Assembly (NCBI GenBank): GCA_965662545.1
Contig: CBFIHZ010000052.1
Span: forward strand, 1 to 21,065
Direction: 5' to 3'
Origin: CPC320 sp002684375
GTDB taxonomy: Bacteria; Pseudomonadota; Alphaproteobacteria; Rhodobacterales; Rhodobacteraceae
DNA: 21,065 nt
Below, one piece after another: positions 15,084-21,065 of this stretch (position 1 is its first letter; every line of letters begins with the position of its first letter). The position numbers and the translations under genes were made by a program. The notes below the pieces were generated by a model, which had not been told where the DNA came from, did not search any database, and saw only the letters and a list, made by a program, of their open reading frames with translations.

Positions 15084-16016
15084 TTACTGCGCGATCCAAC
15101 TTTTCCAAGTGGCCTCGTTTTCGGCCATCCAAGCCGCCACAACCTCTTCCACAGACTTGCCGTTCAGGTCCGCGTCGGCGACCATCGCGCCCATATCTTC
15201 GTTCGAGATCTTGAAATTTTCGACAACCTTTGCGGCGTTTGGCCACTGGTCAGGCAACCCCGCCCAGGCCGCTTTCCAAATCGGACCGGTCGGCTTGCCA
15301 CAGTCATATGCGGCGTCGGGGTTCATGCCGACAGACGCATCATTATAACACGCGGCCGAATAGGGCGGAAACGCCACAAAGCTGCCCTCGTATTTTGCCG
15401 GGGCCCAATGCGGCGCATATACCCAAAGCACAATCGGATCTTTGCGCTGATAGGCCGCTTCAAGTTCAGCAAACAACGCGGCATCCGTGCCAGCATGAAC
15501 GACTTCAAAGTCCATCCCAAGGGCTTCGACGCGCTCGTCATCGAAGCCACCCCATGTCACCGGCCCGCCAAGATACCGTCCCAGGGGCGCGGTTTCAACG
15601 GTGGCGAATTCCTGAGCGCAATCGTTCAGCGCCTTCCAATCCGGCAGACCCGGGCAGCGCTCTTCCATATAGGCGGGGTACCACCATTCCTCGATGGCCA
15701 TCATTCCGGTCTGCCCCATGTTGACCACATTGCCAGAGCCCACGGCTTCGTCCAGTGCTTCGCGGCCAGTGGTTTCCCAGATTTCCATCGCCAGGTGCAA
15801 GTCACCGGTTTTGAGGCCAGCAAATTGCGCAATATAATCGGCCTGCACGTATTCCACATTGTTGCCGGCTTCTTTGAGCACCTCACCCATGAGGGTGGTG
15901 GTGATGAGTTGGCCAGACCAGTCATGCAGTGTCAATTTGATCGGATCGCTTGAATCCTGAGCCAATACGGGTGTCGCAGCAAGGCAGGCCGCAGTCAGAA
16001 CAGACAAGTGTTTCAT
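15084..16016 (-). CDS. proX: Glycine-betaine-type ABC transporter substrate-binding protein
   Basis: A 310-residue periplasmic binding protein of the OpuAC/ProX family. Residues 1-19 (MKHLSVLTAACLAATPVLA) form a Sec signal peptide, cleaved before QDSSDP. The mature protein shows typical family segments: LHDWSGQLITTTLMGEVLKE, YVQADYIAQFAGLKTGDLH, MEIWETTGRE and WVYAPHW, with several Trp residues of the kind that form the aromatic cage for quaternary ammonium groups. It is the first gene of the minus-strand cluster, with GGGAG about 7 bases before the ATG. The order binding protein-ATPase-permease differs from the proVWX order of enteric bacteria. Ligand is inferred as a betaine or choline-like compound. 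Confidence 0.9.
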   Translation of the reverse strand: MKHLSVLTAACLAATPVLAQDSSDPIKLTLHDWSGQLITTTLMGEVLKEAGNNVEYVQADYIAQFAGLKTGDLHLAMEIWETTGREALDEAVGSGNVVNMGQTGMMAIEEWWYPAYMEERCPGLPDWKALNDCAQEFATVETAPLGRYLGGPVTWGGFDDERVEALGMDFEVVHAGTDAALFAELEAAYQRKDPIVLWVYAPHWAPAKYEGSFVAFPPYSAACYNDASVGMNPDAAYDCGKPTGPIWKAAWAGLPDQWPNAAKVVENFKISNEDMGAMVADADLNGKSVEEVVAAWMAENEATWKSWIAQ

Positions 16017-16192
16017 GTGTTTTCTCCCTTTGGACTCCGACGCTTTGGTTCAATGGCTATACTGTGTCGCACCGGGTCAATGCCAACACTCAGATAGAAA
16101 CACCGGAAAATCAACAAAAATCAACAAAATTTAAAAAATATAATCTTTCTTGTAGTATTTGATTGTGGATAGTCCAAAAATAGGTCAGATCT
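16017..16192. promoter_or_regulatory. Divergent control region with tandem 10-bp repeat
   Basis: This gap separates two head-to-head transcription units. It contains AAAATCAACA twice in perfect tandem (16107-16116 and 16117-16126), one helical turn apart, within an A-rich tract. That makes it a candidate operator for the DeoR-family regulator encoded at 16990-17760. No convincing -35/-10 pairs could be fixed on either strand. Confidence 0.5.
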
Positions 16193-16222
16193 GTGAAACA
16201 TGCGATGGAAGTGAATTTAATC

Positions 16223-16993
16223 ATGGCACCTCTAAACACGCGCCTGAAGACCGCTCAGAGAATCGCTGCCGCCGCATCACCGGTGGCAATGGCGCTGTTT
16301 CGCAAACCCCTGAGCATCACCGCTAAATCAGATGACAGCCCTGTCACAATCGCGGATCAAAATACCGAAAAAGCCATTCGCGCCGCCCTTGAAATATCTT
16401 TTCCCGGTGAAACCATTTTTGGCGAGGAATTTGGCCAGAGCGGCAACCATTCCGATATGTGGATTGTCGACCCGATCGATGGCACCCGCTCGTTTATCTC
16501 CGGTTTACCGCTCTTTGGGATGTTGCTGGGCTTTGTGGCTGACGGCGCGCCCCAAGTAGGCGTGATCAACATGCCAGCGCTGAACGAGCTTTATGCCGGG
16601 GCGCGGGGAATGGGTGCGACGCTGAACGGCACGCCGATCACCACGTCCTCCTGCCGCGAGGTGTCAAAAGCGCGTCTGTTTCTGAACGAGGCCGACAAGA
16701 TGGCGATCAACGACCCGGTGCAATTCGCCCGCTTCATTACAGCCGGTGCGCTCCGTAGATTTGGCGCAGATTGCTATTCTCACGCATTGGTTGCCAGCGG
16801 AAATGCGGATGCGGTGATTGACTTTGGGCTTCAGCCCTATGATTACCTGCCGGTTGCAGCAGTCATCGAGGCGGCAGGCGGCCTGATGACAGACTGGCAA
16901 GGCCAGCCCCTGTCACTTACCTCAGATGGCCGTACCCTCACTGCGGCCACCCCAGAATTGCACGCTGAATTGCTGGACCTTGTTAGGCCATGA
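16223..16993 (+). CDS. Inositol-monophosphatase family phosphatase (HisN-like)
   Basis: About 256 residues from ATG 16223 (MAPLNTRLKTAQRIAAAAS). Earlier in-frame starts at GTG 16193 or ATG 16205 would add 10 or 6 residues, and the choice is uncertain. Metal-binding signatures are clear: GEEFG after the first helices, MWIVDPIDGTRSFISGLP (the DPIDGT motif), and a C-terminal PYDYLPVAAVIEAAGGLMTDWQG. The last resembles HisN-type histidinol phosphatases more than classical inositol monophosphatases. The family removes phosphate from small phosphorylated alcohols using Mg2+. Here it sits divergently from a betaine uptake and kinase cluster and overlaps the regulator gene (ATGA), so a role in dephosphorylating a pathway intermediate is more likely than histidine synthesis. 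That is inference. Confidence 0.85.
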   Translation: MAPLNTRLKTAQRIAAAASPVAMALFRKPLSITAKSDDSPVTIADQNTEKAIRAALEISFPGETIFGEEFGQSGNHSDMWIVDPIDGTRSFISGLPLFGMLLGFVADGAPQVGVINMPALNELYAGARGMGATLNGTPITTSSCREVSKARLFLNEADKMAINDPVQFARFITAGALRRFGADCYSHALVASGNADAVIDFGLQPYDYLPVAAVIEAAGGLMTDWQGQPLSLTSDGRTLTAATPELHAELLDLVRP

Positions 16994-17760
16994 CACAGCC
17001 AACCTCAAAATACAGCGAAGAGATTCTTCGACGGGTCGATATGATGGGTACTGTGAGCGTGCAAGAGCTGTCGCAAATCATGGGCGTTTCCGATCAGACG
17101 ATCCGCCGCGTCACCCGCCCACTGGCTGAACGCGGGGCGCTCAGCAAGGTCCACGGTGCGCTTGTCTCCACAAAATCCGCGCTTGATCCGCCGTTCCTGT
17201 CCCGGATGAGCCTCAATCGCGAGGCCAAGGTTGCCATCGCGCATGCGGTGGTCGAGATTGTACAGGATGGCGACAGCCTGACCATCGACACAGGCTCAAC
17301 CTCGGCCTTTATCGCACAGATGCTGCGCAAGCGGCGCAAACTGACCGTTGTTACCAATTCTGCCTTTGTCGCCAGCACTCTGGCGATGATCCCAGGAAAC
17401 AACGTATCGATGGCAGGAACGCAATTGCGCGATCATGATGGTGCATCTTTTGACCGTTCTGCCTTTCAGGTGGTCGAGCGCGCCCAAGTCGATTATTGTG
17501 TGCTTTCCGCATCCATGGTGCATCCTGAGAGCGGGTTTTTAATCCACGAGCAATGCGAGGTGGACATGGCTTTTGCGATGATGAACTGCGCGTCTCGATC
17601 AATCATGGCTGTAGATGCCTCCAAGTTTCAACCGCAAGCGAGAAAACCCGCATTGCGCCAACCAAAACTGAACAAGGGTGATATCTTGGTCACCAATGTC
17701 ACGCCACCCGATGCCTTTCGACACATGCTTGCGGAGCTTGAGATCCAGATCGCTGACTGA
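16990..17760 (+). CDS. DeoR-family transcriptional regulator
   Basis: A 256-residue regulator with an N-terminal winged helix-turn-helix (about 8-60: EILRRVDMMGTVSVQELSQ, then VSDQTIRRVTRPLAERG) and a DeoR C-terminal sensor domain (about 75-235). The sensor includes IDTGSTSAFIAQML, the counterpart of the DxGTT phosphosugar-binding loop, and the VTNSAFVASTL segment. DeoR sensors usually bind phosphorylated metabolites, which fits a cluster with two kinases and a phosphatase. The start overlaps the phosphatase stop in ATGA (16990-16993), so the two are cotranslated. It probably represses the divergent cluster through sites in 16017-16192. Its last codons lie in a 17-bp repeat. Confidence 0.88.
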   Translation: MTQPTSKYSEEILRRVDMMGTVSVQELSQIMGVSDQTIRRVTRPLAERGALSKVHGALVSTKSALDPPFLSRMSLNREAKVAIAHAVVEIVQDGDSLTIDTGSTSAFIAQMLRKRRKLTVVTNSAFVASTLAMIPGNNVSMAGTQLRDHDGASFDRSAFQVVERAQVDYCVLSASMVHPESGFLIHEQCEVDMAFAMMNCASRSIMAVDASKFQPQARKPALRQPKLNKGDILVTNVTPPDAFRHMLAELEIQIAD

Positions 17761-17801
17761 AACAGATCACTGAATGAACCGGATCGCTGACTAATGAACC
17801 G
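17748..17801 (+). repeat. Three imperfect 17-bp tandem repeats at the regulator 3' end
   Basis: Units begin at 17748, 17765 and 17782, each GATC(G/A)CTGA followed by variants of CTGAA/ATGAACC, with a 3-base insertion in the third. The DeoR stop codon (17758-17760) lies in the first unit. Likely a short slippage expansion. Confidence 0.55.
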
Positions 17802-17828
17802 CGCTTGTTTTCCGGAGGCTGATTTATC

Positions 17829-18203
17829 TTAGTTAGGCGGCCATGTCTGATCTTTCCAGAAGGTTATGCCTTTGTCTTTACCTTTCAGGCGAAGGTAGAC
17901 GTCCAATGCCTCAGTAAGCGTAGGACCAAGATCATCTTTAAGATCAGCTACAGATTTTGGCTTTTCGTGTAACAAATACAGGGCTGGTATCTCTGCTGTC
18001 TGCACTCTGAGGTGATACCAGTAATCATCAAGCTTATCGGCAGCTACTCTGGCTCTAGCGGAAGCCAGCCTAACTGAACGAGTACGCAGCGAATAGCTAA
18101 TCCGTGATGATCTGTAATGGTGGATCAAGTCAGACGGGACACGCTTAACGAAGTAAGACACACCGCTTTTGAGGGATAAGTGAGAGTCGTATTTGTACGC
18201 CAT
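17829..18203 (-). pseudogene. Site-specific integrase, N-terminal fragment (DUF6538 type)
   Basis: About 124 residues from ATG 18201-18203 (MAYKYDSHLSLKSGVSYFVK). The stretch YFVKRVPSDLI, then SLRTRSVRLASARARVAADKLDDYW is the N-terminal domain that precedes tyrosine-recombinase integrases in Proteobacteria. A longer start at 18230 is possible. The frame stops at 17829 after WPPN, well before the core-binding and catalytic domains, so the roughly 300-400-residue remainder is gone. The fragment abuts the end of the DeoR cluster, suggesting an element once integrated here and was mostly deleted. Confidence 0.7.
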
Positions 18204-18243
18204 ATCTGAGATACCGCGATTTGTGTGCAATGTTGGAGAAATA

Positions 18244-18864
18244 ATGAAGTATAAATTGTATTATGTTGATGACACATCAGCGATGGGGGTCAGGATGTTG
18301 CTAGAAGAGATTGGCGCACCGTACGAGCTGATCCCAACAACAACAGATAGAAAAAAACCGCGACCAGCTGAACAATTGAAGATTAACCCAAACGGCTGGG
18401 TTCCGGTTCTGCTCTGGGACGATAATGCAATGTATGAATGTGCTGCTATAACTATATTCCTGTGTGATCGGCATTCAGAAGCAAACCTAGCGCCCGCCAT
18501 AGACGCGCCAGAGCGTGGACTGTTCCTTCAAACACTTGTTTACTTTTCAAATTCTGTTCAGACCGCATTCCAGCTAGATTATCACGCTGATAGGTTCGCC
18601 GATAAACCAGCTGACGAGCCTAGCGCGCAGCGGCGCGGTCACCGAAGACTGCGAGAAACTTGGCAAATTATCGATGACCAAATTGGTGATAATCAGTGGA
18701 TACTGGGGAATAAATTCAGTGCTGCGGATATCTACCTGTTTATGCTGACAACTTGGCTTGAGCCATCACGCGGTCAGCCAGCAGTCCGAGAATTTCCTAA
18801 TGTGCAGCGGATTGCAGATGCAGTTATGCTGCGGCCAAGCGCTCAGCTCGTTTATGGCAAATAG
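18244..18864 (+). CDS. Glutathione S-transferase family protein
   Basis: 206 residues from ATG 18244, preceded by TTGGAG at good spacing; an earlier in-frame start at 18193 would overlap the integrase fragment and is less likely. The N-terminal thioredoxin-like domain shows KLYYVDDTSAMGVRMLLEEIGAPYEL, with Ser11 at the usual catalytic position, and INPNGWVPVLLWDD with the cis-Pro after GWV, then MYECAAITIFLCDRH for glutathione contacts (Glu-Cys instead of the usual Glu-Ser). The helical C-terminal domain includes ILGNKFSAADIYLFMLTTW, the conserved N-capping/SxAD motif. Function is glutathione conjugation or related thiol chemistry in the cytoplasm. No operon partner is visible. AT-rich codon use contrasts with the betaine cluster, consistent with acquisition. 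Confidence 0.85.
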   Translation: MKYKLYYVDDTSAMGVRMLLEEIGAPYELIPTTTDRKKPRPAEQLKINPNGWVPVLLWDDNAMYECAAITIFLCDRHSEANLAPAIDAPERGLFLQTLVYFSNSVQTAFQLDYHADRFADKPADEPSAQRRGHRRLRETWQIIDDQIGDNQWILGNKFSAADIYLFMLTTWLEPSRGQPAVREFPNVQRIADAVMLRPSAQLVYGK

Positions 18865-19510
18865 ATAACAAAATTATAGTGATCTTTAGCCACAAAAATG
18901 CGTTTCGATAATATCAAGATAACTTCTGCGCTTTTTGTAATTCAGGCGCATAGCACCGCTAATCCTGCTAAGAATGGTCCAAAAACAGTACATTTTGCAG
19001 GTGCATGCGGTTTTTGTTCCAAAAGTCCATTATGACAAGAAAGGAGACCTCGTACACAGTCCATGCAGCGACTGCTAAAGATGATTTTTTCACCAATTAG
19101 AGTACGTATGATGGTCCTACCGAACGTATAGCGTTCAATTACCTAATTCGATTTAACAAATAAGTTTGGCTTTTTGCCGAGCTACGGGAAACTATTCCTG
19201 AAGGTATTTTTAAGATTGCAAAGCCTTACGTTTTTATGACAGCGAAAGAAGTGCATGTTAACCATCCAATGAATTTTGTGGTCACGTGAGGTAATTTCCC
19301 GTATGGGTTTTGTTTTGATAGTATGATGAATCGCTGCACGTCTACATTGTAGAGGCGTATGTCAGATCCAGCAGATACCAAACGAAGGGTGTCTTTAAAC
19401 GATTTCAAATTATCAGATTGCAACGGTGGGCGAAACATTACTCAGTAAATTGACAAAACTTCGCAAAGAGGACAAGGTTTGAATAAAGGTTTGACCTCTA
19501 CACTCTTGCA
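18865..19510. other. AT-rich stretch without a recognisable gene
   Basis: Only short, unconvincing frames are present on both strands, for example a minus-strand frame at 19226-19438 (MFRPPLQSDNLKSFKDTLRL...) and a short plus-strand run around 19178-19289. None matches a family I recognise. A good ribosome-site-like AAAGGAGA at 19040-19047 is not followed by a start codon. This may be eroded accessory DNA. Confidence 0.4.
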
Positions 19511-19537
19511 GTGCAGTTTTATTTAATGGAGGAGACT

Positions 19538-20230
19538 GTGACAAAATCAGTCTTAATCGTCGGAGCTGGACTTGGCTTGAGCTCATCGTTGGCAAAATGC
19601 TGCGCTGATCAGGGCATGAAGGTGGCCCTTGCTGCACGGACTTTAGACAAGCTCGAGGCTATAGCCGAAGAAACCAACGCCGAGCTGTATCAGTGCGATG
19701 CCAGTTCTGTTGGTGATGTGGTAGAGTTGTTTGCCGGACTCGACGCTTCGATCGGTACCCCCGAAATGGTAATATATAACCCGTCCGCAAGGGTCCATGG
19801 CCCGGTGCAAGAGTTAGACCCTGTAAAGGTTCAGCACGCGCTCAACACCACCTGCTATGGCGCTTTTCTAGTGGCACAACAAGCGGCCCAGAGAATGTTG
19901 ATTCAGGGGCATGGCAGCATCTTTTTTACCGGGGCAACGGCTGGCATAAAAGGCTTTGCGCATTCGTCGGTCTTTGCGATGGGCAAGTTTGGTCTGCGAG
20001 GGCTGGCTCAATCACTTGCCCGTGAACTCCACCCACAAAATATCCATATAGGCCATTTCGTTATCGATGGTGGCATTCGTGCCGACCACCGTCCCGAACG
20101 ACATGACGACGGCAGTGACCGAATGCTTAATCCCGATGCAATTGCCAAAAGCTATCTGGAATTTCACCGCCAGCACCGCAGCGCATGGGCTTGGGAGATT
20201 GAGTTAAGGCCTTGGCTGGAGAATTTCTAA
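19538..20230 (+). CDS. SDR-family oxidoreductase with Phe in place of catalytic Tyr
   Basis: About 230 residues. I prefer GTG 19538 because GGAGGAG lies just upstream and the protein then begins MTKSVLIVGAGLGLSSSLAK, as is usual; ATG 19526 gives four extra residues. The Rossmann nucleotide loop is GAGLGLSSS (10-18), followed by an Asn in YNPSA instead of NNAG and the catalytic-Ser region SIFFTGATAG. The YxxxK motif reads FAMGK (S-S-V-F-A-M-G-K-F), so the usual Tyr is Phe. This substitution occurs in a recognised branch of bacterial SDR proteins with unknown substrates. The C-terminal HFVIDGGIRAD block also fits that branch. It stands alone, followed by a possible terminator. Confidence 0.85.
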   Translation: MTKSVLIVGAGLGLSSSLAKCCADQGMKVALAARTLDKLEAIAEETNAELYQCDASSVGDVVELFAGLDASIGTPEMVIYNPSARVHGPVQELDPVKVQHALNTTCYGAFLVAQQAAQRMLIQGHGSIFFTGATAGIKGFAHSSVFAMGKFGLRGLAQSLARELHPQNIHIGHFVIDGGIRADHRPERHDDGSDRMLNPDAIAKSYLEFHRQHRSAWAWEIELRPWLENF

Positions 20231-20576
20231 TATTATTATTTTTTGGATAAAACAGTGCTAGATCTGTTTGAAGCGATACGAAAAAAATTGAAAAATAATC
20301 CCAATAAAGAGACCTAGGCGGCTAACCCGAGCTGACCTACGGACTTTCGAATATTAAATAGACAGAGCTGTAATGAAGGCTCTGTATTTCGTGATTTTAC
20401 ATCTAATAGAGCTGTCCGGCGACGCCGTGGGTATCGAGCCCAATACTTTATAAATGGAGATACTCGGGGGTACTAATTTACTTAAACAAACTGTCTAGTT
20501 CTGAGCTTAAAGGTATACAGCCGTGGCTCCTAATCAAGATTGCAGGCGAAGCAGAAGCCAATGATTTTTTGCATAC
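20231..20576. other. Intergenic stretch with one hairpin
   Basis: No gene is seen. It starts AT-rich after the SDR stop. The one clear structure is the hairpin at 20362-20385. The last part is probably eroded upstream sequence of the DUF3987-type remnant, since no continuous coding frame could be followed above about 20565. Confidence 0.4.
20362..20385 (+). terminator. Possible rho-independent-type hairpin downstream of SDR gene
   Basis: ACAGAGC pairs perfectly with GCTCTGT across a 10-base loop, followed by ATTTCGTGATTTT. The U tract is interrupted and the distance from the SDR stop is about 130 bases, so termination is only possible. Confidence 0.3.
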
Positions 20577-21059
20577 CTTTGCATAATCTGGCACTGCGTC
20601 GAGCACTCGGAATGCGCTGCCGCAGATGACAGCGATAGGGAACTGCCAGTCGTGGTCACAGAGCGCACCGCACAGCGCGTTGCTGACTTTCTGCATCAGT
20701 TTCTACTTCCACACGCTTTGGCCTTCTACAGCGGCGTTTTGGGACTGTCTGACGATCATGACCGGCTAGAAGCAATTGCAGGGTATATCCTCACCCACAA
20801 ACTGACACGCGTCACAAATCGTGACATTCAGCGCGGTGATAGGACAATGCGCGGCCTGAAAGAACATGAAACTCGACCGTTATTGGAGCAGTTGGCAGCG
20901 TTGGGATGGTTAGAACGTGTAGATCCCCCGCGCCCATCATTACCACCACATTGGCGGGTGAATCTAGCAGTTCATAAAAAGTTTGCAGACCGTGCTGTGC
21001 GGGAAGCAAAGCGCCGAGAGGCTACGGGGAAGATGATGAGAAAACTTTCAAAGAAATGA
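20577..21059 (+). pseudogene. DUF3987-type (plasmid/phage primase-helicase-associated) protein, C-terminal remnant
   Basis: The frame is open from 20565 and reads LCIIWHCVEHSECAADDSDR, then VVVTERTAQRVADFLHQFLL, PHALAFYSGVLGLSDDHDRL, ITNRD-like VTNRDIQRGDRTMRGL and ends MMRKLSKK with TGA at 21057-21059. From memory this is the C-terminus of alphaproteobacterial DUF3987-domain proteins found on integrated elements and plasmids, where the LxxHCIEH and PHAxAFYxGVLG blocks are conserved. The normal protein is several hundred residues longer; a stop at 20562-20564 and loss of similarity upstream mark it as N-terminally truncated. A GTG at 20652 could start a shorter product, but expression is doubtful. 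It supports past insertion of a mobile element in this region. Confidence 0.6.
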
Positions 21060-21065
21060 ACGAAA

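Noticed and set aside
19226..19438. Minus-strand 70-codon ORF
   Set aside because: No ribosome site, no recognisable motif, and AT-rich surroundings without neighbouring genes.
20420..20450. tRNA T-arm-like sequence (GGG-TATCGAG-CCC)
   Set aside because: No acceptor, D or anticodon arm can be built around it, so it is not called a tRNA or attachment-site remnant.

Overview
The window looks like a chromosomal stretch from an alphaproteobacterium, most likely the Roseobacter/Rhodobacterales group. This is inferred from protein resemblance (paired dimethylglycine-dehydrogenase-like flavoproteins, a glycine-betaine-type ABC transporter, IS256/IS66/IS481/IS630 remnants typical of that group) and from a GC-rich metabolic core between AT-richer accessory flanks. 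No species is claimed.

Region 1 (1-4720) is an insertion-sequence graveyard around an anti-phage-type retron. It holds an IS630 transposase tail, a truncated IS66 tnpA, a degenerate IS256-family element (in-frame stop and frameshift) abutting an IS66 TnpC tail, and IS481-type fragments. Between two direct copies of an IS481-like 3' end (about 1957-2020 and 4649-4716) lies a minus-strand retron: a predicted msr-msd RNA (3802-3924, 10-bp perfect a1/a2 stem) followed by a reverse transcriptase fused to a C-terminal TOPRIM domain. The RT-TOPRIM reading frame is interrupted by a one-base shift in an A5 run, so it is read as two overlapping ORFs. Next to it are a broken excisionase-like helix-turn-helix gene and an IS481 C-terminal fragment.

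Region 2 (about 5283-17760) is an intact divergent catabolic cluster. On the minus strand, in transcription order: betaine-type binding protein, ATPase, fused double permease, choline-kinase-like phosphotransferase, two paralogous DMGDH-type FAD oxidoreductase/aminomethyltransferase fusions, and a second choline-kinase-like phosphotransferase. Most downstream junctions overlap or are only a few bases apart. On the plus strand, divergently: an inositol-monophosphatase/HisN-like phosphatase overlapping a DeoR-family regulator. The 176-206-bp divergent gap carries a perfect tandem 10-bp repeat that is a good operator candidate. Together the genes suggest uptake and oxidative N-demethylation of a methylated quaternary amine, with kinase and phosphatase steps whose substrate cannot be read from the sequence.

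Region 3 (17820-21065) is accessory again: an integrase N-terminal fragment, a glutathione S-transferase, an SDR oxidoreductase with Phe in place of the catalytic Tyr, long stretches without recognisable genes, and the C-terminal remnant of a DUF3987-type protein.
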